Assembly: GCA_022478985.1 (NCBI GenBank)
Contig: JAKSZP010000124.1
Span: 123,529 to 187,528, forward strand
Reading direction: 5' to 3'
DNA length: 64,000 nucleotides
Source: Massospora cicadina
Lineage: Eukaryota > Entomophthoromycota > Entomophthoromycetes > Entomophthorales > Entomophthoraceae
Shown: positions 10,597 to 22,210 of the stretch, piece by piece
How positions within the stretch are numbered: position 1 is the first letter of the stretch
Layout: each line of letters begins with the position of its first letter
The notes under the pieces: model-generated
The model's database searches: none
The model's input: the letters and a program-made list of their open reading frames with translations, nothing else
Told to the model about the DNA's origin: nothing
Position numbers and translations under genes: made by a program

Positions 10597-11870
10597 CTGC
10601 ACTGCTTCTTTGATTGTTCATCTTATGGTTTATGAATCTTGACCACAACTAGGCCCTGAGCCCCAGCATTTTTCTTCAAAAATGGTACGCCAAAATTTTG
10701 GGCGCCCCAGGAAGGCTTTCATCTTCCAAATTTTCACTGACTCTGGGCTATGAGAGGATCCCAAGGTAGATGCCATGACTATCTTGGGCTGGGAGGAACT
10801 CCTTCATGACTTTGTTGGCCATGTTTTATCCTTGCGTACGCCCTTTGCTGATCTCATGGTGCAGTTGCGCTGTGGTGGGGAAAGGAGAAGAGGCCCTTTG
10901 TTTATTGAAGTGGCCCAGTTCCTAGAAGACAGCTTCAGCCGTCTAGTGATGCCCTTTATTGACAAGTCATATCCAACAGTATTGTCAGTCTGCCAGATGT
11001 TATGCTTTGTGTAATGGGTGTTAGGCAGCTGGCCAGGGCCTTTTACCACGCTCCAACCACATATCATTCATTGGGGGTGAACTTCCCAAACTACCGGCTG
11101 AATTGCATGCATTCTGGAGTCTCTGCCGTATTTGCAGCTTTGGGAACCAACATCCTAGTCTAGTGCCTCCCCCTGATGGCTCTCCTTTATAGTATAATTT
11201 CCTCTTTCCCCGGGCAAGTTAAGTTTAGGAATGGCATGCCATTGGGTGGCCCTGTAGTGGGCCCTTTGAGCAGCATATTCAGCATCCGCGCCTTTCCCAC
11301 ATGCCTATCCCAGCATATACGACGTCTTCATGTATTGTCTGGCTCTTGACGCATCCTTCTCTCCTATGGCTTGAACCCACCTTCTCATTTGTGGTCCTCT
11401 CTAGCTTCATCCCCCCTTTTTCATGTACTCCTTGATATCCTGTGACTGATAACGGATGTGGTTTCAGGATTTGCTCTTGGTGGGACAGGAGCACGTTTGC
11501 TTTGATTGCCAGGTCGAGTTGTCGCCTCCCTGATACTCACTCCTAATGCAAAATATCACTCACACACACAGTACATCTTCCACAACCGCTCCTTATTTTG
11601 CTGGCGCATCATCCCATGTGCTGATATTTCCGCTCTCCCCTCTTATAATGCAACCTCCACTTTTCCTCACCATCCCTAGAGGGATCTAGTGACACCAAGC
11701 TACCTTCAAAGTAACGTAAGAGAAAGAAAAATGGCTCCCTCTGGACGAAGCACAAGTCGCACCGTAAGAAGCAGAGAAGGGGAAATGATCCCATTGCCGC
11801 CTGATCAATAGTATGTTGCTTCGCCTCTTTATTAAAAATAGCCTCACTTGAACACTATCATCGTTTTTTA
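10597..11870. other. Unidentified ~1.3 kb insert downstream of the G integrase
   Basis: In element E the integrase frame runs to within about 40 bases of the polypurine tract. In G the same end of integrase (near 11880) and the same pre-tract sequence (10567-10596) are separated by this block. It contains a plus-strand open frame at 10775-11014 and further plus-strand coding-like sequence to about 11160 (R-Q-L-A-R-A-F-Y-H, L-N-C-M-H-S-G-V-S-A), with stops. I do not recognise the protein and see no clear terminal repeats. Confidence 0.5.
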
Positions 11871-11879
11871 TTTATTGGT

Positions 11880-13110
11880 TATAAGCTCAAAGGAACTTAG
11901 CATGCACTCGGCTGATAATCTGGCTGTTTGCTAGGTCCTTGATGGTATAGACATTCACTCATTTTCTCTGTTATTTTGAAAGGCCAAATACATATACTAG
12001 CTAACTTATTACGCCGGTTAAACCCATGCTGGTCGTGGAAAAAACATCTCTTATCTATCATGAACTGGGGAAGTCCGCTACGTCTTAACTTATCATAATC
12101 ATGTTCTTTGATTTTTTTTCTAGTCAAGTTGGTTGAGTACTCTTTAATATGGAGCTTGATTAGCGTGGATGTCAAAGTCAAGTAGCGTTAAATCTATTCC
12201 GCCAGTGTTTTCAATGCAGGAGTAAAGTAACGCGGGCAGAGCTGGATGCCTTCTGTAAAGCATTTATAATGGGCTCTTTCCAGTCATGTAATGCTAGTTG
12301 ATTTTTATAGGTGAAGATGGCAGCAAAAGAAAGGTGCTCCAATCTGATGATCTATCTTTCACCAGCTTCCTGAATATATTCACCAGCATTCTGTTAACCT
12401 TTTCAACCATCCCGTTGGACTCAGGTGGTATGGGGTTGTTAGAGCCCACAGGATGTCCATTATTTCGTTCAATTTAGGAAGAATTTGCGAGGGAAGTTGG
12501 TTCCATTGTCAGTGAATATGAACTGTGGGCATCCATGCCATTGAATTATGCACTCCATTATGGACTTAGAAACAGTGACCGCCTAGATCCCTAAATGCCC
12601 AATCCTCTACCCACCTGATCAATTGGTCTATCATTACCAGTATATACTTGGAGCGATTCATGCCTGCTGGTAAGGGTCCCACGACATCAATGGACACTGT
12701 GTTCCACGCTAACTAAGGCTTCACAAAATAATAAGAGGTCTTCTGGTGAAATGGCTTTTCTATTAGACATTGATGGCAACAAGATATCACTTTAAGCTTA
12801 TTAAAGTGAAGACTCTCCCAATAAAGCGTGATTGCAAGAGCTCTAACATTTTTCGCAGCCCTTCATGACCTACTGCCTTATGCACGCTCAAAAATGGCCG
12901 GTTAAGTATTGAGCTTTGGGAAACAAAACGTATCCTCACCAAACCGCTTTTATAACTCATCATTTTTCCAGACTTACAGTTATCACTCCATTTATTGCTC
13001 AAACAACTTGAGGCTGCTTGAGGGCATATATTGCTACTGACCATCTTCTCATACAGCAAGTTCCAAGATCTGCCATTACAGAGATTTTTGGTAACCAAGA
13101 CAAACAGTTG
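11880..13110 (-). pseudogene. Integrase of element G
   Basis: Read leftward: H-K-A-V-G-H-E-G-L-R-K-M (zinc-binding region, about 12890-12855), the core around 12680-12400, where the plus strand keeps the shapes seen in E, then the C-terminal part at 12181-11897 with F-F-H-D-Q-H-G-F and W-P-F-K-I-T-E-K. These align with E at 15250-16058 and with A at 6855-7800. Frameshifts and stops occur throughout, so no active integrase is encoded. Confidence 0.75.
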
Positions 13111-13119
13111 GTATTCTAA

Positions 13120-13560
13120 TGCTTTGCGCCAGGTTGGTAAAGTTTTTCAAAATTATAGGCCCACAGCTTAAGATCCCATTGGGCAAGACGTCATTCCATC
13201 TCTCAAAGATTTTTAGCCAACGCTACAAAGCGTGGTCCATCATGACCCTAAATTTTACTCCATGGAGGTATACATGGAACTGCTTATATTTTTGATTACA
13301 TATAAGCACTCCAAATCCATCACAGTGTAATTTTTCTTGTGGAATTTGACCTCTGACTGCATAAAGAGACAGGGTGCTCCACCCCCTCATCATCAAGTTG
13401 GGAAAATACTGCTCCAATGGTGAAAAGAGAAGCATCTGTTTGGATGATAAATCGTTAAAAAAGGTTAGATATTGCAACACCAAGGCTAATCAACGCCATC
13501 TGGATAGTATCAAAGGCTTTCTGCCGCTGTTCCGTCCACTCAAAGCAGTGTCCTTAGGTA
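13120..13560 (-). pseudogene. RNase H of element G
   Basis: The minus-strand frame at 13483-13223 includes F-S-P-L-E-Q-Y-F-P-N-L-M and the end box V-M-M-D-H-A-L, corresponding to the T-D-H-A-S-L box of gypsy RNase H. Position between RT and integrase agrees. Acidic catalytic residues are hard to place because of decay. Confidence 0.55.
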
Positions 13561-14451
13561 GGAGCTCGAAGAGAGAGGCTTCTATGCAGCTAAAACTGAG
13601 ACTAAACTATCAGTAATACCCAATTATTCTTAAAAACAATTGTATATCTCACTTGGTGCTGAGTAGGGTCACTCTACATATGGCTTCTACCTTGGCCCGT
13701 TGTGGTCTGATTCCTATAGCATCTAATATAAACCTAGTATTCTATTTGGTATCTAAAGAAGTGGCACTTACAGGGCTTGATCTTGACGTTAACCTTTGCA
13801 AGACAACGGAATACATCTTCCAAATGATCAAGGTTCTTATAGAACATCCGTGAAAAGATGTTGATGTTGTCAAGTACATCAGGGCACACAAAAGCTTGAG
13901 ATCACTTAGAATAGTGTCCATACTCTCTGGAATATAGATGTGGCAATACACAAACTCTGTGTCATACAGGTGGGCTGAATTAACCCTTTATAGGTGATCA
14001 TAGCACACTTTTCTCATTCCGCTGTGGAAATATTAATATGCCAGTACCCTGAGATTAGGTCCATAGTTGAGAAATAGGGCGCCCACTAATCGATATAAAG
14101 CATCATTGATATGCAGCAGCGGATATGAGTCCTTTTTGGTGATAAAGTGCAGCTTTTAGTAGTTGATAACTACCCTATTTGTGCCATCCTTCTTTTTAAC
14201 AGTCAATACAAGCTCTCAAGGACTTTTGGATGTTTCTAGCATTCCCTGTTTAAAAAGATTCCTTATTTCATCAGAAACTACCTCTTTTGCGACCCACAAG
14301 TGATAAATTGGGTAACATTAAATGGGAGGGTGATCCCCATTGCCCACTCAATGAATGACGACTTGAGCACATCCAAGATCATGACATCGGCTGTAAAATA
14401 CTTTGATTTTTTGAAATAAAGCTAGTGCATGATTCTTCTGCTCTTCTGATA
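13560..14451 (-). pseudogene. Reverse transcriptase of element G
   Basis: Recognisable pieces read leftward: S-Y-P-L-like residues near 14120, S-T-M-D-L-I-S-G-Y (about 14060), the K-C-A-M-I-T box (about 14010) and the region of the active site near 13870, which reads Y-L-T-T-S instead of Y-x-D-D. The RT start joins the protease end at 22760 once element E (14457-22754) and one ACCCC copy are removed; the joined sequence matches E around 17610-17650 base for base in many positions. Confidence 0.7.
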
Positions 14452-14456
14452 ACCCC

Positions 14457-15000
14457 TGTTAAAAATTGGACGGTATCATTAGGATCCACTGTATTGCTTG
14501 TACAGGTCAAACCCACTGAGCAACAGACAGATGATGTGGGGATCGGTGGTCCTTTGGACACACTTGAAAATATACTTAAAATTAGGAGCAATTACCCCAG
14601 TTGACTCTTTATTTATCATAATAAATACAGTGATCCTTTTCTGTCCCATTTTCTTTTCTACTATTAACCACCCCCTTCTCTCAATCGCCCATCTCGCTTA
14701 TATACAGCGGCTTCAGGCGATACTGCTCTCATGGCTTAGGTTATTTTATTCCACCAAATCTCATGAATTCAGCTTGTTATTCTCTAATCATCTATCACCC
14801 TAATTGTAGGTGATTTACTTCATATTTGTCAAATGTCAACATCGCCTTATCGCCTTATATAGAGGCGATCCATTAAAAACCCATTATATCCCAATATTGC
14901 CTCATCTCGAGGCACTTGAATAATCATACCTGATATCATTTTTGGGGATTTCGCCCTAGCTGTCCCACGATTATCATCCAGTCATATTGGAATCGTGACA
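14457..15000 (-). repeat. 3' LTR of element E
   Basis: Near-identical to 22211-22754, e.g. 'cccactgagcaacagacaga'. Plus-strand ends TGTTAAAA and TCGTGACA; minus-strand tract GGATGGGGTAA abuts at 15001-15011. Confidence 0.92.
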
Positions 15001-15009
15001 TTACCCCAT

Positions 15010-16120
15010 CCTTGACTGGATGATAAGCTCTTATTGTTTATAAGGTTGGAGGAACTTTGCGTGTACTCAGTTAATGATCTAACCACTTGCAGGATCCTTG
15101 ATGGTATACATGTCAACTCCAGTTTTCTCTATAGCTTTGAACGGACCAATCCAAATACTGGCCATCCTGTGTTTCCATCCAAACATATGTTGGTCATGGA
15201 AAAGAACCATATCGCCTTCCTTGAACAGCACTAGCCCGCTATGATGTACCTTATTGGTGGCCTGATTCCTGATCTTCTTGGCTAAGCTGAAGAATATGCT
15301 TCAGTTTTCAGTTTGATCAGAATGTTTACGAGGTTAGTCAAATAGTGGTGGGGTTCCAGTCCACCGGTGTCTTTTACACACAAATAAAGTAACACTGGAA
15401 GAGCAGGGTGTCGGCCATATAGTAGTTGGAAGGGACTCTTTCCCGTTGCAGAATGGTAACAAATGTTATAAGCGAACATGGCGGTGGAAAGGAGAGAGCT
15501 CCAATAGGAAGGTCGATCCATTACTAATTTTCATAGTATGTTCACCAGAGTCCCATTCACCCGTTTGACCATTCCATTGGATTTGGGGTTATATGGGGTT
15601 TTCAGAACCCTGCAGATTCCCATAAGCTCATTCAGTTTGGGTAGGATGTGCGAGGTGAAGTTGGTTCCATTGTCAGTGAGAATAAACTGAGGGCAGCCGT
15701 GTTGCTGAATAATGCATTCCATCATGAACCTGGCCACAGTAACTACCCCCAAGTCTCATATTGCCCTCACTTTGACCCACCAGGTCAAGTGGTCAATAGT
15801 CACAAGAATGTACTTACGCTGGTTGGCTCCTGTTGTAAAGGGGCCAACAACATCAAGGGAAACCGTATGCCAAGCAAAATGTGGTTTCACTAATCGGTAT
15901 GAAGACTTATGGCAGAATGGCTTCTCCACTTGGCACTGATGGCAACAGGAGGTAGTTTTGAGCACATCGAATCTCATACTTTCCCAATAGTACCAGGGGT
16001 GTAACAATTCCATAGTCTTACGCACTCCACCATGTCTGACTGCCTTGTGCTCACTCATAATGATTCCTGGTCATGTGGAGGGGCGCGGAAAATTCACCAT
16101 AGAATCACCAATCCGCATTT
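15010..16120 (-). pseudogene. Integrase of element E
   Basis: Good open stretches survive. 16058-15756 has H-K-A-V-R-H-G-G-V-R-K, the zinc pair C-C-H-Q-C-Q-V, then H-T-V-S-L-D-V-V-G-P-F with the first catalytic Asp and T-I-D-H-L-T-W-W-V-K-V-R. 15752-15531 has L-T-D-N-G-T-N-F with the second Asp and N-P-K-S-N-G-M-V-K-R-V-N; the catalytic Glu of the usual V-E-R is replaced by Lys (GAA or GAG to AAR). 15521-15282 ends the core with S-P-F-Q-L-L-Y-G-R-H-P. A C-terminal part with F-H-D-Q-H-M-F-G follows to about 15150. Confidence 0.85.
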
Positions 16121-16174
16121 ACAGTTCCCCATTCTTTTGGAAGGTATTCGTTCACATCTCATTTAACACTTTGA

Positions 16175-16760
16175 TCACTTGGGGTGGTCGTCGTCATATT
16201 TTCCGCTGAGCATCTTATCATACATCACGTCGCTATGGTCTGCTGTCACTGCAACAGTCAGCAAATGAGATAAACAGTCAGCGTTCTGATGCTTTACTCC
16301 TGGCCAATGGAGAATCTTGAAGTCATAAGCTTGCAGCTTAAGAGCCCATTGAGCCAAACGGCCTTCAGGTTCTTTGAGGTTCTGCAACCAGCGTAATGAA
16401 GCGTGGTCTGTTACAACTTTTAAACTTTACCCCATGCAGATAGACTCAGAATTGCTTATATGTGTAGATCACTGCTAAGCACTCCCGCTTGGTCACAGTA
16501 TAATTATGCTTGTGACAGTTCAGACTTTGACTACACTACACTTCAGGATGTTCCTCTCCCTCATCATCTTTCTGAGAAATTACTGCTCAACAGTGGAAAG
16601 GGACGCATCCATCTGAATGATAAACTCCAAATCAAAGTTCAGATAGCGTAACACTGGTGCGCTGATCAACGCTGTATGAAGTGTATTGAAAGCGGATTGA
16701 CGACGTTCCATACATTCAAACATAGCGTCCTTTTTTAACAACTCAAATAACAGCCCCCAA
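16175..16760 (-). pseudogene. RNase H of element E
   Basis: The minus-strand frame 16387-16175 carries Q-W-A-L-K-L-Q-A-Y-D-F-K and N-A-D-C-L-S-H-L, the typical C-terminal half of gypsy RNase H; the plus strand at 16490-16640 is the complement of T-V-T-K-R-E and M-D-A-S boxes in broken frame. This copy serves as the empty-site reference for the short insert at 6470-6512 in element A. Confidence 0.75.
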
Positions 16761-16769
16761 TATAGCTAA

Positions 16770-17510
16770 AATTAGGGATAAAGCGCTGGTAGTAACCGCC
16801 ATTCCCAAAAATACCTGTATGTCACATTTACTTTTGGGATTGGTCATTTTGCTGATGGCCTCCACCTTAGCTGGCTGTGGTTTCAGCCTTTTAGAGTCTA
16901 CCATGAACCCCAAGTATTCCAGTTGATCTTTAAAAGTTAATCTTTGAGGTTAAATTTTAATGTTCGCCTCAGCCAGCCTGTGGAATACTGCTTCTAGGTG
17001 GTCAAGGTGCTCCAAAAGGTTTTAGAGAAAATGTTAACATCTTCAAGGTATACAAGGATGCACAACAGTTTCAGGTCACCAAGAATAGTATCCATGGCTC
17101 GCTGAAATGTAGACGGGGCGTTGCAAAGCCCTTGAGGCATCCGTGTCAGTTGAAAAAGGCCTTTGGAGGTGATTATGGTGCATTTTTCCAGTTCCACCGC
17201 AGGTAACTCAATTTGTCAGTAACCAGATATCCGGTCCATTGCTGAAAAGTAACGGGCTCCTCCTAACTGATCCAAAGCATCATTAATCTGTGGCAAAGGG
17301 TATGAGTCCTTTTTTGTAATACTGTTGAGCTTCTGATAGTCTATTACTATACGGTTGGTGCTGTCTTTCTTTTTTAAAATTAGAACAGGCGTAGCCAATG
17401 GGATTTTGGATGGTTCAAGCATCCCTTGCTCTAGCAACTTGTCAATTTCATCAGTGATAATGTCTTCCACTGCCCTCAATCAGAAGATCAGCCAAGACCT
17501 TATAGTGAGA
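16770..17510 (-). pseudogene. Reverse transcriptase of element E
   Basis: 17479-17216 is open and shows L-E-Q-G-M-L-E-P-S, P-V-L-I-L-K-K-K, I-V-I-D-Y-Q-K-L-N-S-I, D-S-Y-P-L-P-Q-I-N-D and the motif Y-F-S-A-M-D with the first catalytic Asp. 17197-16994 continues in another frame with M-P-Q-G-L-C-N-A-P-S-T-F-Q and the active-site box Y-L-E-D-V where Y-L-D-D-x is expected. The frame change at about 17210 and the altered box mean it is inactive. Confidence 0.85.
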
Positions 17511-17786
17511 TGATCTCTTGTGTCTACTCAATGGACCACCCCCCAAGCACACCCTAAATCATGATCTTCACCAGCAAAAATCCCCTTATACTTCTGAAAT
17601 AAAGCTATTGCTTGATCTTTTTGCTCTTCCAATAGCCCTATTAGATTACTTCGTGGTACCACTATTACTACGCTGGTCGGTGCCTCAACTGGTAGACCAA
17701 ATTCTCCAATGACCCAAAATACTAACCTGAAGGACCTTGTCTATTGGAATCAAATGTAAATATGCTACAATCTGGTGTCAGCGGAT

Positions 17787-18480
17787 TTACATTGCTTTGC
17801 TCTGGATGTTTGCTAATAAAACCTTAATCTCTCCATGTCCCAGTAGTATAATCCCTGGAGCCAAATGTGACTCAAACTGCATTTGATGATAGAGCCCAAT
17901 GACTTCCCCATAAAGCCCACTAGGCACTTCCACCTCTAGCTCAGTGTTCACTAAGACTTGATGGCCAGAAGGAATAGATATGGGCCCTGCTGCTCGGAGA
18001 GGTATCCCTTGATATTCATATATCTTCTGGGGAAGGGGCTTAGTCTTACGCTTTAGTTGGTGATAGCGAACTGGCATCACCCCGTCACTATAGGCAAGGT
18101 TGATATGGCTCATATGCACCGAATTCTTTGGTACTCTGCTAGTGTCAAGTAGATTGGGATCCACTGACCCAGAATGGCGAGGGTCTCCTCCGTCATATTA
18201 AGTACAGCCCTGAAATGACGCAGGAAAGTGGTTCTGATTAACAGTTCATAGTTTTTGTTTAGCTGCACAATTACCAGAGCTACAACAACAATGGACCCAA
18301 AGCGCAGAGGTAGTGCACTGTAATCCCCTTCAGAGACAGTGCTTACTGCTCCAGCAGTTCCATAAACCATTCGATGGTCCACATTAGGTTTCAACGTCAA
18401 CTTTGTCATCAATTTAGTGGAAAGGATGTTGAATGGAGCACCAGTATATATTATAGCGCGAACCCTATTATTTGCTACAA
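17787..18480 (-). pseudogene. Aspartic protease and linker of element E
   Basis: The active site near 18440 reads R-A-I-I-Y-T-G-A-P-F: the catalytic Asp of D-T-G is Tyr. The flap region V-Y-G-T-A-G-A and the tail S-A-L-P-L-R-F-G match A and G. 18164-17787 is the open linker towards RT with H-I-N-L-A-Y-S-D-G-V and Y-E-Y-Q-G-I-P-L. The two open frames overlap at 18110-18164, so a frameshift lies there. Confidence 0.8.
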
Positions 18481-18489
18481 AAATATCAC

Positions 18490-19958
18490 AGTATGTACAC
18501 TCAGAATGAGAAAAATATTGACTGTTTAATATGGGAACATTTATGGGCTCTCTTTTTCAAGAAAAACCATTATCCCCTCTCCAACTTGTGGGTATTCTTT
18601 GACAATGGCATCTACTGGAAGGGCGACATTTACTCCTTTCAGAGTTGGGGCATTTATGGTGGAAGTGAGTTTGTCTGAGGAAGCTTGATCAAGCATTTGA
18701 CAGGCATATGGCTTTTATTGTTTGGGGGACTCTTTTTCTGTCACCGCCTTGTCTTGAGCTCAGGTCACTACATTTACTCCTCCAACTGGATGCTGATATA
18801 AAAGTCCGTCATTGTAATAAGGGACTTCCACAGGGCATACTACTATTGATTCAGGGACATTTTGAGTTGGTATTGCAGAGGTAAAGGGGGTCCCATCTCT
18901 ACTCCGCTCCATCTTTTCCCTGATAGTATTGATCTTGGTGTATGTAGTTCACACGGCGGTTATGGCAGAATTTGGCCAAATGACCAGGGCAGCCGCATTC
19001 ATAGCAGTTAACCCCATAAGAGCCACATCCTTGATTATCATATGAGGGTCCAGATTGGAAAGGTTGGGGTCATTCAGCGTAACCAGCCCCAGGTCAGTAA
19101 GATGATTGTTGACATTTGGCATAGCTAGGTCCTAGTCAATAGTTGGGTTGCTGATGGTTTTCATGACCAGCCCATTGACATTAATTAAACTGTTGAGTAT
19201 AATCCAGCCGAGGATGAAAACGCAGAATTATAGAACAGCCAAGGATGGCTAAATGAAGCTGGGGTCAGACAGGAGTATTCTCCTGAATAAGAGGGTGCAG
19301 TAGCGATGGTAGTCTTCTATTCCATATTTGGGGGCGAAAAGTTAGGGGATATGCGACGCAAAAACTGTACAATCTTGAGCAGAGGTACATCATCATCCAG
19401 AAGTGGCGAAATGCCATTGTGAAGCTCTCAATATGGCTTCACCACAGGGGTCATGGCGATGCACACATCGGCTTCTGCTAAGTACCCTGTCCCAATCAGA
19501 ACGTGGGCTTCCATTCTGAATTTATCAGCAAATTCCAGAAGAGTTTCGTTTCAATGGAATCCAATTGTTAAGAATTCTGCTTTCTGCTGCGACATCTTTG
19601 GGGTACCCCCAAATAGGTGGAGTATGGTATCCTTCACATCCTTATAGGTGACAGAGCTACTTGGGAGGTAACAGGTGACCTGATCGGCGCTCCTAACGTC
19701 CAAGGCAAATATCAACAGCTTAGCCTTCTGTCTATCAGATGCGCCTTTTGCTGCAAAATCAACCATTTGAAGAACCCATTATTATTCCCATTGCAGTCAA
19801 ATGGAGGTAATTTTTTGAAGAAAACCTCCTCATCCCATTCATGGGGTTTTGGGCCATATTGAGGAATAGGTCAAGATCCGATAGTGGTTTTTCAATGAGG
19901 AGCTGGATCAGCGGAAGTTGGGATGTCCGCCGCTTCAAGGGTAGTGTAATCTTCTGCC
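18490..19958 (-). pseudogene. gag of element E, C-terminal part
   Basis: The capsid domain is visible at 19850-19551 with G-A-S-D-R-Q-K-A-K-L, S-A-D-Q-V-T-C-Y-L and I-L-H-L-F-G-G-T-P, matching A at 3225-3370. Near 19010-18965 a perfect zinc knuckle C-Y-E-C-G-C-P-G-H-L-A-K-F-C (C-x2-C-x4-H-x4-C) follows. A further open frame 19995-19759 supplies the segment before the capsid and runs into element F at 19958. Stops separate these pieces. Confidence 0.8.
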
Positions 19959-20635
19959 TGTAATGGACGAAAACATCCCAGTTTTCAACCGCCATCTTGA
20001 CTTCAGATCGGCGGATTCAAAATTGGCACCAACAGATTGCCTGATATGAGTTCCCTCAAGGTAAGAGTTTCAACTCCACGTACTCACTAATTTAACCTCA
20101 TATGTAGGGCAATTCAGAAATGTGAAAAGACGACACAGGTAAGTGAGGGTTTCAACCCCAAAATTAACCTTGTTTTATTTATAACAAAAATAAATGTGCT
20201 GATAAATTTATCCTGATGACATAGGGCACCGCGAATGACACATGAAAACAACCAGAGTATTTGGCAGATCAGTTTGCTGCTAAATCTCAATTTTTTGTTA
20301 AGGATACAAAAACTGGTAAACCTCAGGATACCAGGTAAGACAAGGCAAGAGCAGCGCTGAGGCCACTAGAGAGACCCATGCAAGGGTAGGAAACAAGAAA
20401 AAATTCTGAACTGAATTCAGAATCGCATGGGCCTGACCTTTTAAGGTTGCTCTTCTGGGGAGCCCCTCCACACTTTTCTTTATGCCCCAAGGAGCATGAA
20501 GAATAGCTTGGGAGGGGCACAGCCCAGCGCCAAACCCACATGAACCTCAAAACCCCAAAATAGCAAGTTGACTCGATATTTGGAAATCTGAATCTCAAGT
20601 CAAAATGTAACGATTGGTTCAACCTGACCATTACA
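19959..20635 (-). repeat. 3' LTR of element F
   Basis: Direct repeat of 21048-21724, same length. Long matching runs such as 'gggcaattcagaaatgtgaa'. Confidence 0.88.
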
Positions 20636-21047
20636 TCACCCCCCGCTAAGAAGGAGCCCCCCATAAGAGGGTGGCTCATAGCTGGAGGTGACCACCACGA
20701 GGGCTTCCTTAGTAAACACAGAGCCGAAACTGGACTGCAAAACTCAGTCCACCTGGCGAGGGGAAACACGCCCAACGCGGGACTGAGCAGTTATCCCAAA
20801 TAGTGTGGGCTGACCATGGGGTGAGGGGCCCTGCTGGGCCAGGTCCCTCGGTGCCAACCAGATCCCTGGTGAGGGGGAAGCCCCACCAGGATTTTGGACT
20901 AATGATCGCTTCAGATCCAGGGTTGGCCATCAGTCACTGGCTCCCCCTGATACTGGTTATTTGACAACTGGGATCTGAAATGACCACTGAGGTTGGATTA
21001 AACTGAGGATCTGGTAGCGTGCTAAAAGCACACAGAGTTCAGAATAA
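20636..21047 (-). other. Internal region of element F, non-coding
   Basis: 412 bp, G+C-rich, with no gag, protease, RT or integrase similarity. Open frames here overlap the LTR on the same strand and look incidental. Confidence 0.6.
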
Positions 21048-21724
21048 TGTAACGGATAAAAAGTCCCAGCTTTTGACTGCCATCTTGCCTTTGGTTTGGC
21101 ATATTAAAATTTGGCACCAACAGATTGCTTGATATGAGTTCCCTAGAAGTAAGAGTTTTGACTCCACGTACTCACTAATTTAACCTCAGATGTAGGGCAA
21201 TTCAGAAATGTGAAAAGACGACACAGGTAAGTGAGGGTTTTAACCCCAAAATTAACCTTGTTTTATTTATCAATGAAAATAAATGTGCTGATGAATTTAT
21301 CTCAATGACATAGGGCACTGCAAATGACACAAGAAATAACCAGAGTATTTGGCAGATCAGCTTGCTGCTTAATCTCAATTTTTTGTTAAGGATACAAAAA
21401 CTGGGTTCACCTCAGGATACCAGGTAAGACAAGGCAAGAGCAGCCCTGAGTCCACTAGAGAGACCCACACAAGGGCAGGAAATAAGAAAGAATTCTGAAC
21501 TGAGTTCAGAATCGCATGGGACCAATCTTTTAAGGTTGCTCTTCTGGGGAGCCTCTCCACACTTTTCTTTGTGCCCCAAGGAGCATGAAGAATAGCTCAG
21601 GAGGGGCACAGCCCAGCGCCAATCCCGCATGAACCTCGAAACCCCAAAATAGCATTTTGACTTGATATTTGGAAATCTTAACCTCGAGTCATAATGTAAT
21701 GCTTGGTTCAACCTGACCATTACA
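21048..21724 (-). repeat. 5' LTR of element F
   Basis: Partner of 19959-20635; ends CCATTACA and is followed by the target duplication CTGCT. Confidence 0.88.
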
Positions 21725-21729
21725 CTGCT

Positions 21730-22210
21730 ATGGGTGGTACTGCCATTACTTGAGGGAAGTGTCATTCCAATTTTGTATATATCTGGTACTACCATCCTGG
21801 GTGTAGTAGCTCTGACTGGCGTCATATTCTTCCTCATATGATGCCCCCTCTTGATGGTCATCCTTGTCCCAGCAAGAAAACCGAGAGGTATTAGTCAATC
21901 TCTATTCTGTGCACTGCAACCATTTGGTAGTATCATTCAATTGGTTGGTGAGTTCTTTGTTTTGTTGTCTTAAGATTTGCATTTGACTAAACGTGCTATC
22001 AGGATGGTGCATGACAGCATCTCGTTCCTGAAGAAGTTCATCTTGGTTTTTGAGCACCGCATCTAAGGTAAGTTTGAGTTCCTCATATCTGGCTGGTGCA
22101 GTGTTCCATGAAAATTCCCAAGCACTACAGCATGTGTAAGGCATAGCTGGCGACTGTAGTTCTGTAGTGTTAGGTGGTTGATCAATGGGCCCCCCTGTAG
22201 TGAGCACCAC
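21730..22210 (-). pseudogene. gag of element E, N-terminal part starting at the primer site
   Basis: A 102-codon open frame starts with the codons V-V-L-T-T-G-G directly at the end of the 5' LTR; the first GTG aligns with ATG in element G. Residues about 45-95 (Y-E-E-L-K-L, D-E-L-L-Q-E-R, L-R-Q-Q-N-K-E-L) have coiled-coil character and match G at 31860-31700. The frame ends at 21902; element F lies further downstream at 21724. Gag therefore begins inside the primer-binding site without a leader. Confidence 0.75.
22191..22209 (-). other. Primer-binding site of element E
   Basis: Minus strand TGGTGCTCACTACAGGGGG, two bases from the LTR end. TGG fits the CCA end of a tRNA; the first 17 bases imply a tRNA ending CCUGU-AGUGAGC-A-CCA. 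Confidence 0.8.

Larger units (their letters stand above)
19959..21724 (-). mobile_element. Non-autonomous mini-LTR element F inside E gag
   Basis: Two 677-bp LTRs (19959-20635, 21048-21724) with inverted termini TGTAA(T/C)GG and CCATTACA enclose only 412 bp that encode no recognisable gypsy protein. Flanks CTGCC (19954-19958) and CTGCT (21725-21729) are a 5-bp TSD with one change. A minus-strand tract AGCGGGGGGTGA at 20636-20647 next to the left LTR gives the orientation. No TGG-type primer site is visible at the other end. Size and structure resemble TRIM elements. Confidence 0.82.

Noticed and set aside
20323..21861. Two long similar open frames (20775-20323 and 21861-21412, minus) as a duplicated gene
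   Set aside because: They lie in the two LTRs of element F and owe their similarity to the LTR duplication.
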